The translations under genes and the position numbers were made by a program. This document shows positions 42,873-51,079 of a stretch of DNA of 64,000 nt, piece after piece. Within the stretch, counting starts at the first letter, position 1. Every line of letters begins with the position of its first letter. This DNA is from an uncultured Paracoccaceae bacterium. GTDB taxonomy: Bacteria > Pseudomonadota > Alphaproteobacteria > Rhodobacterales > Rhodobacteraceae. The notes under the pieces are model-generated. The model did not search any database and was not told the origin of the DNA. It worked only from the letters and a program-made list of their open reading frames with translations. Where the stretch lies: NCBI GenBank assembly GCA_947503765.1, contig CANNFA010000001.1, positions 248,001 to 312,000 of the forward strand, given 5' to 3'.

Positions 42873-43667
42873 ATGTTTGCGAACTTCAGCATCGACTACT
42901 TCATCTTCGGGATCATGCCCTACATCGCGCTGACCGTGCTGCTTGTCGGCTCGATCGCGCGGTACGAGCGCGACCCCTTCACCTGGAAATCCTCGTCCAG
43001 CCAGCTCTTGCGCCGCAAGCAGTTGATCTGGGGGTCGATCCTGTTTCATGTCGGCATCATCACGGTGTTCTTCGGGCACCTGATCGGGCTGTTCACGCCG
43101 GTGTGGGTGCTTGATACGCTGGGCGTGCCCTACGCTCTCAAGCAATGGCTGGCGGTGGTGGTCGGCGGCGTGGCCGGCATCGCGGCGCTGATCGGCGCGT
43201 CGATGCTGCTGCACCGGCGGCTGACCGATGCGCGTATCCGGCAGACCTCCAGCTTCGCGGATATCGCGATCCTGGCGCTGATCTGGCTGCAACTCCTGAT
43301 CGGGCTGGTCACGATCACCCTGACGCTGCAGCACATGGACGGGGTCGAGATGGTCCGCTTCATGACCTGGTCGCAAAGCGTCGTGCTGCTCAAGCTCAAC
43401 GCCTGGACCGAGGTGATCAACGTGCACTGGCTGTACAAGACGCACATCTTCCTTGGCCTGCTGATCACGATCCTGTTCCCGTTCACGCGGCTGGTTCACA
43501 TGATCTCGGGCTTTGCGGCGCCGGTGCGGTTCCTGCTGCGGCCGGGCTACCAGATCGTGCGCTCGCGCCGGAAGACACCGCTCGCCAGCGCGGGCAAGAC
43601 GGGCGGGGCCGCCTCGGCGACGATGGGCCGGACGCGGGCATCCGCTGCCGCCAACCCCGCGGAGTGA
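42873..43667 (+). CDS. narI: Respiratory nitrate reductase gamma subunit (NarI)
   Basis: The 264-residue cytochrome b subunit has five membrane helices. Haem-ligand histidines are present in helix 2 (FHVGIITVFFGH) and helix 5 (VHWLYKTHIFLGL). It oxidises quinol at the periplasmic side and passes electrons to NarH. It starts 12 bp after narJ, with GGAAGAG upstream. The C-terminal tail (after RSRRKTP) is longer and more Ala/Gly/Ser-rich than in E. coli. Confidence 0.97.
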   Translation: MFANFSIDYFIFGIMPYIALTVLLVGSIARYERDPFTWKSSSSQLLRRKQLIWGSILFHVGIITVFFGHLIGLFTPVWVLDTLGVPYALKQWLAVVVGGVAGIAALIGASMLLHRRLTDARIRQTSSFADIAILALIWLQLLIGLVTITLTLQHMDGVEMVRFMTWSQSVVLLKLNAWTEVINVHWLYKTHIFLGLLITILFPFTRLVHMISGFAAPVRFLLRPGYQIVRSRRKTPLASAGKTGGAASATMGRTRASAAANPAE

Positions 43668-43672
43668 CCGGC

Positions 43673-44473
43673 ATGAACCCTGCGATGTTCCCCGATGTCG
43701 TCGTCAACGGCGAAACCGTGCCCCATGCGCTGATCGCCGCCGAGACGCAGAACCAGGCGGCGCCGGCGGGCAAGCCCGGCATCGCCTGGCGCAAGGCGGC
43801 CAACGCCGTCGCGGTCCGCACCCTGCTGCTTCAGGAGGCACGCCGGCGCGGGATGGAGCCTGACCCTGAAGAGGTCGGTCCCGGACGCTTTGAAACCGAG
43901 GAGGAGGCCCTGATCCGGGGCCTTCTCGACACGCTGCCCGGCCAGGGCGCACCGTCCGAGGACGCCGTGCGCGCCGAATGGAGCCGCGATCCGGCCCGGT
44001 TCCGCGCGCCGCCCCTGTGGGAGGTGTCGCATATCCTCGCCGCCTGCGATCCGCGCGACGAGGCCGCCCGCGACAAGGCCGGGATCCGCGCACGGGCGCT
44101 GACCGCCGACGCCTTGAAAAATCCCGCCGGTTTCGCCAGACTGGCCGCAAGTCAAAGCGATTGCGGCTCCAAGGGGAACGGCGGCGCGCTGGGCCAGCTC
44201 GGGCCGGGCGATACCGTGCCGGAATTCGAGGCCGCGCTGCGCCGCCTGTCCGAGGGCGAGATCACCGCCGAGCCGGTGCTGTCGCGCCATGGCTGGCACG
44301 TCATCCGGCTTGATGCGGCGGCCGAGGGTGCGGTGCTTCCGTTCGAGGCGGCGGCGCCCCGGATCCGCGACGCGATGGAAAAGGCCGCCTGGACCCGCAC
44401 GGTACGCGATTTCGTGGCCGAACTGGTGGCACAGGCCGACATCACCGGCGCCGATCCGGCCCGGCAAATCTAG
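43673..44473 (+). CDS. Parvulin-type peptidyl-prolyl isomerase (nar operon, NifM-like)
   Basis: The 266-residue protein has an N-terminal helical region and a C-terminal rotamase domain (about 120-225) containing VSHILAA, GGALGQLGPGDTVPEFE and SRHGWHVIRLD, the parvulin core. No signal peptide is visible, so it acts in the cytoplasm. Similar genes follow narI in many denitrifiers and are thought to help nitrate reductase folding or maturation, in the way NifM helps nitrogenase. The start at 43673 lies five bases after the narI stop. Function is inferred from context. Confidence 0.85.
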   Translation: MNPAMFPDVVVNGETVPHALIAAETQNQAAPAGKPGIAWRKAANAVAVRTLLLQEARRRGMEPDPEEVGPGRFETEEEALIRGLLDTLPGQGAPSEDAVRAEWSRDPARFRAPPLWEVSHILAACDPRDEAARDKAGIRARALTADALKNPAGFARLAASQSDCGSKGNGGALGQLGPGDTVPEFEAALRRLSEGEITAEPVLSRHGWHVIRLDAAAEGAVLPFEAAAPRIRDAMEKAAWTRTVRDFVAELVAQADITGADPARQI

Positions 44474-44486
44474 CGAGGCACGCGCG

Positions 44487-45050
44487 ATGGCCGTTCATCC
44501 CCAGACCTGCCGCGACGACGGCACGCTGCCGACATCGCCGCGCAGCCTGCACGACCCGCTCGACTTTCTGTCGCAGGATCACATGCGCGCGCGGCAGGTC
44601 TGCGCGATGATCGACCGGCTTGCCGCCGCACCCGACCCCGACAGCGGCGATGCCGAGGCGATCCTGACCTTCCTGGGCGAGGAATTCCGCGATCACGTCG
44701 CCGACGAGGAACAGGTGCTGTATCCGATGCTGCTGTCGCGCTGCCGCTCGGAAGACGAGATCTGGAAGGCGATCGAGCGGGTGAGCGAGGACCGGGGCGA
44801 CAGTGTCGCCGCGCTTGCCGATCTGCGCTTGCGGCTGCGCCCGCTGCTGGCCGGCGGCGCGCTGTCCGAGGACGACCGCGCGGCATTGCGCGCCTTCGCC
44901 GCACGGGCGCGGCGCTACATCATCGCGGAAAACGCCATCATCCTGCCGCTGGCCCGTGCCCGCCTGTCGCCGGGCGATCTGGCCGAGTTGCAGGAGGCGA
45001 TGCGCGCCCGCCGGTCCTGGCCGCTGCCGAAGGGGGCGCGCGATGCTTGA
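44487..45050 (+). CDS. Hemerythrin-domain protein
   Basis: The 187-residue protein contains a four-helix hemerythrin-like domain. HDPLDFLSQDHMRARQVC and FRDHVADEEQVLYPML supply the His/Glu/Asp pattern for a di-iron centre (H-x3-E spacing in the second motif), and a later RRYIIAENAIILPLAR helix completes the bundle. It may bind oxygen or nitric oxide, or protect or repair Fe-S proteins; its location after narGHJI favours a role against reactive nitrogen species. It overlaps the carbonic anhydrase gene by eight bases. Confidence 0.82.
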   Translation: MAVHPQTCRDDGTLPTSPRSLHDPLDFLSQDHMRARQVCAMIDRLAAAPDPDSGDAEAILTFLGEEFRDHVADEEQVLYPMLLSRCRSEDEIWKAIERVSEDRGDSVAALADLRLRLRPLLAGGALSEDDRAALRAFAARARRYIIAENAIILPLARARLSPGDLAELQEAMRARRSWPLPKGARDA

Positions 45051-45675
45051 GGAACTGCTCAGGCGCAACCGCCACTGGTCGGCCCGGCGCAACGCCGAAC
45101 AGCCCGGCTATTTCGAGGGGCTGGCCGCCTTGCAGGCGCCGGAATTCTTCTGGATCGGCTGTTCCGACAGCCGGGTGCCGGCCAACGTGGTGTCGGGTCT
45201 CGCCCCCGGCGAGGTGTTCGTGCATCGCAACGTGGCGAACGTGGTGCATTCGTCGGACATGAACCTGCTCAGCTCGCTGGAATTCGCGGTGGACACGCTG
45301 GGCGTCCGGCAGATCATCGTGTGCGGCCATTACGGCTGCGGCGGGGTGCGCGCGGCGACCGAGACGCTGCCGCAGGGGCAGGCCGATCACGGGCTGGCCG
45401 ATCACTGGCTTGAACCGATCCGCCGGATCGCCCGCGGCGCGGCCGAGGAATTGGGACGGATGAACGACCCCGAGACGCGGCGCGACCGGATTGCCGAGCT
45501 GAACGTCGTCGAAGGTGTCGGCCGAGTCGCCGAGACCCCGATCCTGCGCCGTGCCTGGGCGCGCGGGCAGGATGTGCGGATCCACGGGCTGATCTACGGG
45601 CTGAAGGACGGGCTGCTGCGCAATCTCGACTGCACGGTCGAAGGGCCGGCCGGAACCGGCGAGGTGCAAGCATGA
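45043..45675 (+). CDS. can: Beta-class carbonic anhydrase
   Basis: The 210-residue cytoplasmic zinc enzyme interconverts CO2 and bicarbonate. The zinc ligands Cys40, His96 and Cys99 and the catalytic pair Asp42-Arg44 (CSDSR, HYGCGG) are all present, two residues short of E. coli Can numbering. Length is typical of the Can subgroup. The ATG at 45043 lies eight bases inside the hemerythrin gene, and its stop overlaps moeA as ATGA. Placement inside a nitrate-reductase operon is unusual; supply of bicarbonate or pH buffering during nitrate respiration is possible. Confidence 0.95.
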   Translation: MLEELLRRNRHWSARRNAEQPGYFEGLAALQAPEFFWIGCSDSRVPANVVSGLAPGEVFVHRNVANVVHSSDMNLLSSLEFAVDTLGVRQIIVCGHYGCGGVRAATETLPQGQADHGLADHWLEPIRRIARGAAEELGRMNDPETRRDRIAELNVVEGVGRVAETPILRRAWARGQDVRIHGLIYGLKDGLLRNLDCTVEGPAGTGEVQA

Positions 45676-46967
45676 GCCGCCCCCTGCGCCCCGATCCTGC
45701 CCTGCCCGCCACGGCCTGCGGCTGCGACGCGTCCGAGGTTCGCGGCGGGCTTCTGACGGTGGATGCGGCGCTGGCGGCCTGTACGGACTGGGCCAAGGCA
45801 GTGCACGGCACCGAACGCGCCGCGCTGGCAGAGGCCGCGGGACGGCACCTGGCCGGGCCCGTGGCGGCAGCGGCAAGCGTGCCGCCCTTCGACAACGCCG
45901 CCGTCGACGGCTATGCGGTGCGGCGCGCGGCGCTGCCCGGTGCCGGGCCGTGGACCCTGCCGGTCGGCCTGCGCGTCGCGGCGGGCGATGCCCCCGCCGC
46001 CCTGCCCCCGGCCAGCGCCGCACGGATCCTGACCGGCGCGCCGGTGCCCGCCGGCGCGGATGCCGTCATCGCGCAGGAGGACGTGCGCGCCGGCGGCGGC
46101 ATGGTGGGCGCATCGCGGCGGCCGGCCGAGGGCGTGAACATCCGCCATGCCGGCGAGGACATGCGCGCGGGCGACATCGTTCTGCGCGGCGGCCGACGCC
46201 TGAGCCGGCGCGACATCGCGCTGGCGGCGGCGGCCGGGGCGGACATGCTGGAGGTGCGCCGCAAGGTCCGCATCGCGCTGCTGATCACCGGCTCGGAACT
46301 GCGAAAGGCGGGCGCGGCGGGCGGTGCGGGCACGATCAACGACGTGAACGGACCGATGCTGGCCGCGCTGGCCGCCCGCCCCGATACCGCACTGGTCGCG
46401 CATGAAACCGGCGCCGACGATCCGGCCGCGCTGGCGGCGGCGCTGGCGCGGCTGGCGGGCAAGGCCGACCTGGTGGTGACCACCGGCGGCGTTTCCGTCG
46501 GGGACGAGGATCACCTGCACCGCGCCATCGCCGCGGCCGGCGGCGAGACGCGGTTTTCGGGCGTGGCGATCAAGCCGGGCAAGCCGATCAGTTTCGGCCG
46601 GATCGGGCCGGCCGGAGGGGCGCTGTGGCTGGGCCTGCCGGGCAACCCGCTGGCCGCCTTCGTCGGCTGGCACCTGTTCGGCCGGGCGCTGTTATGCGCG
46701 CTTCAGGGCGGCACGCCGCGCCCCGACACTCGGCTGGTCGTCACCATCGCCGACCTGCGCCACAAGCCGGGGCGCTGCGAGATGCGGCCCGCGCGGCTGG
46801 CGGGCCATGACGGCCAGGGCCGCGCGCTCGTGGCGATGGACGGCGCCGTCAATTCCGCGCGGGTCCGCCCGCTGGCCGGGGCGGACGGGCTGGTGCTGAT
46901 CCCGGCCCAGGCCGACAAGGTGCGCGCCGGCGATCTGCTGGAATTCCATCCGTTCGACGATTTCTGA
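45672..46967 (+). CDS. moeA: Molybdopterin molybdenumtransferase MoeA
   Basis: The 431-residue cytoplasmic enzyme inserts molybdate into adenylylated molybdopterin, giving the cofactor that NarG requires. Motifs are VPPFDNAAVDGYAVR (about 69-83), GAPVPAGADAVIAQED, ALLITGSEL, the MPT-binding TTGGVSVGDEDHL and GLPGNPLAAFVG. A 30-residue N-terminal extension includes ACGCD, which may be a metal site but has no known role. It is translationally coupled to the carbonic anhydrase gene. Its presence in the nar operon ties cofactor supply to nitrate-reductase expression. Confidence 0.95.
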   Translation: MSRPLRPDPALPATACGCDASEVRGGLLTVDAALAACTDWAKAVHGTERAALAEAAGRHLAGPVAAAASVPPFDNAAVDGYAVRRAALPGAGPWTLPVGLRVAAGDAPAALPPASAARILTGAPVPAGADAVIAQEDVRAGGGMVGASRRPAEGVNIRHAGEDMRAGDIVLRGGRRLSRRDIALAAAAGADMLEVRRKVRIALLITGSELRKAGAAGGAGTINDVNGPMLAALAARPDTALVAHETGADDPAALAAALARLAGKADLVVTTGGVSVGDEDHLHRAIAAAGGETRFSGVAIKPGKPISFGRIGPAGGALWLGLPGNPLAAFVGWHLFGRALLCALQGGTPRPDTRLVVTIADLRHKPGRCEMRPARLAGHDGQGRALVAMDGAVNSARVRPLAGADGLVLIPAQADKVRAGDLLEFHPFDDF

Positions 46968-46979
46968 AAGGGCGGCCGC

Positions 46980-47504
46980 ATGTCCCCCATCGCCACGATC
47001 ATCTGCCCCGGACGCGGGGATACCGACCTGGTGCTGACGCATTTCGCCAGGGCCATGCTGGCGCGCGGCGTGCGGGTGCGCGGCGTCGTGCAGATGAACA
47101 CGGAGCGCGACGGCCGCGCCTGCGACATGGATGTGCAGGTGCTGCCGGACGGCAAGCCGATCCGCATCTCGCAAAGCCTCGGGCGTGCATCGCGCGGCTG
47201 CCGGCTGGACCCGGCGGCGCTGGAACAGGCGGTGGCGGAGGTCGCTGCATCGCTGCGGCAGGGCGCGGATCTGCTGATCATCAACAAGTTCGGCAAGCAC
47301 GAGGCCGAGGGCCGCGGCTTTCGCGGGATCATCGCCGAGGCGGCGGCGCAGGGCATTCCGATGGTCGTCGGGCTGAACCGGCTGAACCAGGACGCGTTCC
47401 ACGACTTCGCCGGCGCGATGTCCGAGCCTTGCGCGCCCGATCAGGCGGCGCTGGAACGCTGGGCGGAGGCCGCGCTTGGCGGCCGGATTGCGCTGGCGTC
47501 CTGA
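46980..47504 (+). CDS. DUF2478 domain protein, nar-linked copy
   Basis: The 174-residue paralog of the protein at 10820-11332. Shared elements are C-x-x-x-V-x-VLP-x-G, I-x-Q-x-LG, GCRLDP, INKFGKHEAEGRGF and FHDFAG. As in the other copy, the putative phosphate-binding loop (PGRGDTDLV) lacks the Walker lysine. It starts 12 bp after moeA and ends the nar-moeA operon. DUF2478 proteins are unstudied; closeness to MoeA suggests a link with molybdenum cofactor or anaerobic metabolism. Confidence 0.85.
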   Translation: MSPIATIICPGRGDTDLVLTHFARAMLARGVRVRGVVQMNTERDGRACDMDVQVLPDGKPIRISQSLGRASRGCRLDPAALEQAVAEVAASLRQGADLLIINKFGKHEAEGRGFRGIIAEAAAQGIPMVVGLNRLNQDAFHDFAGAMSEPCAPDQAALERWAEAALGGRIALAS

Positions 47505-47898
47505 AGGCAGGCTTGCCCTGGCGAGACGGCCCGCCGCAAGCGGAGCTTCAGCCGAACGGCAAGCTGCCGGCCCGCGCCGTGTCCGCCCCTGGGCGGGCGC
47601 CGCGCAACGTCCGCGCGGCGCGCTTTACCCCTGACTTCCGTCAAAACGGCCGTTCGGTGCAGGAGGCCGGCCATGCGCCCGCCCGCGGGAAGGGGCGGGC
47701 ACGGCGCGGGCCGGCCGCCCGCGCCCTTCCGGCTCGATCCGCGACCCCACCGCACGGTGCGTTTCCGGTTGCGTAATCCTTGTCGCCAATGATGCCCGCC
47801 ACTTGGCATCACCCCGCCGAGGGCCCCGCCGACCCGGCATGGCGGGCCGCCCCGGCGCATGACCGCAGGCACGGCCTGCGCCAGTTCTGGAGGCGAAC
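47505..47898. other. Non-coding stretch between the nar operon and the tailspike-like gene
   Basis: This 394-bp gap holds intergenic repeat copy B in its middle and, toward its end, the promoter of the 991-residue protein gene. GGAGG at 47890-47894 is the ribosome site. A weak promoter-like pair (TTGCGT ... TTGTCG) occurs around 47768-47785. No FNR, CtrA or -24/-12 element was seen. The short frames here have no coding character. Confidence 0.4.
47580..47735 (+). repeat. Intergenic repeat, copy B
   Basis: Closely similar to copy C along most of its length. Shared blocks are CGCCCCTGGG..GGGCGCCG, GGxGCGCTTTAxCCC, TTCGG, CCATGCGCCCGCCC and GGGGCGGG followed by CGGCG. The hairpin arms are CCCGCCC (47678-47684) and GGGCGGG (47693-47699). 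It lies upstream of the tailspike-like gene in direct orientation to copy C downstream. Confidence 0.7.
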
Positions 47899-50874
47899 AT
47901 GGGATTGTTTCACGCGACCGACATTCACCGCGCGGAGGATCCGCACGGCAACCCGATTGCCGGGGCGACGCGGCATGTCTACGCGGCCGGCAGCAGCACG
48001 CTGAGCGTGCTCTACCGCGATCCGGACCTGACCGTGACGGTGGCCAACCCGATGGTCGCCGGGGCGAATGGCGAGTTCGACCTGTGCTACCTGGAGGACG
48101 GCACCTACCGCGCGGAGCTGCGCGATGCGCGCGGCGCGCTGCTGGCGGAGCGGGAGGGCATATCGGTCGCCTCGGGGCTGACCGCCGGCATCGCCGGCAG
48201 CTTTGCCCGCGCCGCCGACCTGCTGCGCGACCGGACGCTGTCCTATGATGGCGGCGGCGGGCGGATCGCGGTCCACCCCGGCGCGGCGATCACGACGGCC
48301 GAGGGCGGTTTCGTCTATCGCATCGCACCGCCGGAGGCCGCCGATCACCACGTGGCCACCCCCGGCGGCGTCAAGCTGCATGTCGTGCCGGGCGCGGGCG
48401 GGTTCGACGTGCGGGCCTTCGGGGCGGCGGGCGACGGCATCGCCGATGACACCGCCGCGATCCAGGCGGCGATCGACGCAGGCTCGGTGGGCCGCGTGGT
48501 CCTGCCGCGCGGCACCTACCGCGTGGTGCCGCCGCCGGGCGGAGCCGGCGCGCTGACCGTGCCGGAATACAGCCAGGTCTCGCTGCATGGCGAAAGCGGC
48601 ACCTATATCGCCGGCGACACGGCGCATGGCCCGCTGCTGAACTACTGCGCCGGCCGTGCGGGCGGCTGGCGCGAGGCGAGCGCCGGCATCGCCGATATCA
48701 CCTTCGACGGGCTCTGGACGTCCGATCCGGCGCAAGTCAACGACCACGGCTTCGACTTTTCCAGGGCAGAGGGCTGCCTTGTCGCGTGGCGCAACGACAA
48801 CCTGTCGATCGACGGCTGTTCGTTCGTCAACGCGCCGCTCGGGCTGATGTTCGAAAGCACGGCGCGGCAGGTGGCCGGGCGCGGCGGGCATGTGTTCGGC
48901 GCGCGGGTGCGCGGCATCCGCTGCCGCAACCTGCTGTATGGCGTCTATTTCAACGCCCACGATCCGGCCAATCCGACGACCTATGTCGGACAGGTCGAGA
49001 TCGCGGGCGGCTGGATGGACACGATCTACAAGGCGGCCTTTGCCGCGACCGCGCAGGTCACCCAGTGCCGCGCGCAGGGGATCACCTTTGACAACGTGGC
49101 GTTCCTGCATGCCTTCGGCGGGAGCATCTGCGATTTCCATTTCGGCCAGGGCCAGTACGAGCTTGGCTTCAAGGATGCCGAGCTTGCGGCGCTGGGGCTG
49201 CCCGAGGTGCTGGATTTCGGCGACGTGCTGCGCGGCTGGGACATCGGGGCGGAGCCGGAGCGCGTGAGCAATGGCAGCTTCGCCAATGCAGACGGCTGGA
49301 GCGCCAGCGACCCCGCCCTGAGCGTCGGCGGCGGGCGCGCGGCCTTTGCCGCGGCCCCCGAGGGCACGGTGCTGTCGGGCGGCGTCACGCTGGAGCCGGG
49401 GCGCACCTACGAGGTGCAGGCGGTGGTCACCGGGCACCAGCAGGGCACGGCGCATCTGCGGCTGGAGGCGAGCAGCACCAGCGACGCGGGCGATCTGGTG
49501 TTCGACGGGCCGCCGATTTCGGGCGACGGGCTTTATACCGCGCGGATCCGGGCGGCAGCGCATGGCCGCACGCTTCAGGTCCGGGCCGGTGCCGGGGGCT
49601 TCACCGCCGATATCGAAAGCCTGTCGCTGAAACTGGTGCGCTATGTCGTGCCGCATTGGGATGCCGGGCGGGCGCAGCAGAAACAGCTGTTCTGGGGCTA
49701 TGCCGATTCGCAGAGCGGCGACATCCGCACGATCCGCTACGAGCGGCTGCGCACCGCGATGCTGCTGGACCGCGGCGTGCTGGCCATCGCCTCGGTGCGA
49801 GACGAGCCGAACATCCCGGATGAAAGCGTGGTGGACCGGATGCATCTGGGCGACGGCTCGGCCCTGCGGATGACGGATTATTCCGGCGACAAGGGGGGTG
49901 TCGGCCCCTCGGTCTTCTCGCAGATCGTACCGGATGCCGTGGGGTTCAAGAAGGCGGCGCTGCTGCGCTCGCGGCATTGCAATGCGATCGCGTTCGGCAA
50001 GCCGAACCTGGCGAAGTCGCCCTCGGGCCTGCTCAAGCCGTTTCCGATGAACGGCGCCGCGCTGACCGACATCGTGGCGGACGGCCCGCTGTTTCCGCAT
50101 TCGAGCGAGGCGGCGTTGCCGCCGGGCGGCGCGGTGCGGCTGAACTACCGGACCGGCCATGTGCCCACGACGCGGGCCGGAGAGTACATCCTGATCACCG
50201 CCGCGCTGCGGGTGATGTCCACCGACGATGGCGCCGCGGCGCGGCTGGTGCTGGATTATGCCAACCGCACCAACCGCGCCGGCGCGGTCGCAGCGGACGG
50301 CGAGTGGCGCAGCTTCGACATGATCCTGCCCGCCCGGCCGGGCGCCGCGCCCTACATGGACATCCGCAACGCAGGCGGCAGCACGGCAATCCTGCGGATC
50401 GGCGATGTGCAATATTGCGAATTCGCCTCCTATGCCGAGCTGCTGGAATTCCGCGCGCATCGGCAATGGGCCGGGAAGATCGACGACGGCAGCGTGTCCG
50501 ACGGACTGGTCAAGCTGCGCCCCACGCTGGAGGGCGCGATCGCCACCACGCGCTACACCTGGGACGGCAGCATCGCGGCCAAGCAGTTCTACGGCGGCAG
50601 CGACCGCGACCCGGGGCCGTATTACCGGATCGAGCGGATGGAATGCCGGCTGGTGTCGGGCACCGGCGTGGCGCTTCGGGGCGAGAATCCGGGCGGCGGG
50701 GTGCTGTACTGGTTCGCCTCGGTCACGCCGGGCGCGGGCTGGGCGGACGTGCCGCTGACCCATGACATCCCGCCGAACGAGACGCTGGCAGACCGGGGGA
50801 TCACCTTCCGCCCGGCGGGCGCGGCCACGATGCAGGTCGAGTTCCGCACGCGGCTGCGGTATCTGCTGCTGTGA
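47899..50874 (+). CDS. Tailspike-like pectate-lyase-superfamily beta-helix protein
   Basis: The 991-residue protein has no signal peptide. Residues 1-95 resemble the N-terminal domain of phage tail fibres and tailspikes (GNPIAGATRHVYAAGSS, LYRDPDLTVTVANPMVAGANGEF, DGTYRAEL). A right-handed beta-helix of the pectate_lyase_3 type starts near 169 (FDVRAFGAAGDGIADDTAAI, then LPRGTYRV) and runs to about 415. A carbohydrate-binding-like beta-sandwich (about 420-545) and a large unrecognised C-terminal region follow. Family members bind or cut polysaccharides. Next to an exopolysaccharide cluster it may process the cell's own polymer, but a phage-derived fibre cannot be excluded. No other phage genes are nearby. 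Confidence 0.75.
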   Translation: MGLFHATDIHRAEDPHGNPIAGATRHVYAAGSSTLSVLYRDPDLTVTVANPMVAGANGEFDLCYLEDGTYRAELRDARGALLAEREGISVASGLTAGIAGSFARAADLLRDRTLSYDGGGGRIAVHPGAAITTAEGGFVYRIAPPEAADHHVATPGGVKLHVVPGAGGFDVRAFGAAGDGIADDTAAIQAAIDAGSVGRVVLPRGTYRVVPPPGGAGALTVPEYSQVSLHGESGTYIAGDTAHGPLLNYCAGRAGGWREASAGIADITFDGLWTSDPAQVNDHGFDFSRAEGCLVAWRNDNLSIDGCSFVNAPLGLMFESTARQVAGRGGHVFGARVRGIRCRNLLYGVYFNAHDPANPTTYVGQVEIAGGWMDTIYKAAFAATAQVTQCRAQGITFDNVAFLHAFGGSICDFHFGQGQYELGFKDAELAALGLPEVLDFGDVLRGWDIGAEPERVSNGSFANADGWSASDPALSVGGGRAAFAAAPEGTVLSGGVTLEPGRTYEVQAVVTGHQQGTAHLRLEASSTSDAGDLVFDGPPISGDGLYTARIRAAAHGRTLQVRAGAGGFTADIESLSLKLVRYVVPHWDAGRAQQKQLFWGYADSQSGDIRTIRYERLRTAMLLDRGVLAIASVRDEPNIPDESVVDRMHLGDGSALRMTDYSGDKGGVGPSVFSQIVPDAVGFKKAALLRSRHCNAIAFGKPNLAKSPSGLLKPFPMNGAALTDIVADGPLFPHSSEAALPPGGAVRLNYRTGHVPTTRAGEYILITAALRVMSTDDGAAARLVLDYANRTNRAGAVAADGEWRSFDMILPARPGAAPYMDIRNAGGSTAILRIGDVQYCEFASYAELLEFRAHRQWAGKIDDGSVSDGLVKLRPTLEGAIATTRYTWDGSIAAKQFYGGSDRDPGPYYRIERMECRLVSGTGVALRGENPGGGVLYWFASVTPGAGWADVPLTHDIPPNETLADRGITFRPAGAATMQVEFRTRLRYLLL

Positions 50875-50911
50875 GCGGGCGCGGGCGGGCTTGGCCAGCG
50901 CCCGGCGCGGC

Positions 50912-51055
50912 CGCCCCTGGGTGGGCGCCGGCCGGGCGTTGGTTCGGTGCGCTTTATCCCCGCCTTCCCGCATGACATCGCTTCGGCGCGGGGCGTCGAC
51001 CATGCGCCCGCCCTTCGGGAGGGGCGGGAGCGGCGGGGGCTGGTCGCCCCCGCCA
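50912..51055 (+). repeat. Intergenic repeat, copy C
   Basis: Direct copy of the element at 47580-47735. Hairpin arms are CCCGCCC (51007-51013) and GGGCGGG (51022-51028) around a TTCGGG loop. It lies between the convergent stops of the tailspike-like gene and the GT2 gene, where it could serve as a terminator. Confidence 0.7.
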
Positions 51056-51079
51056 GCACAGCTCGGCCCCTGCTACCCT

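Noticed and set aside
47899-50874. Prophage remnant
   Set aside because: Only one phage-like protein is present, with no capsid, terminase, integrase or lysis genes nearby; polysaccharide genes follow directly.
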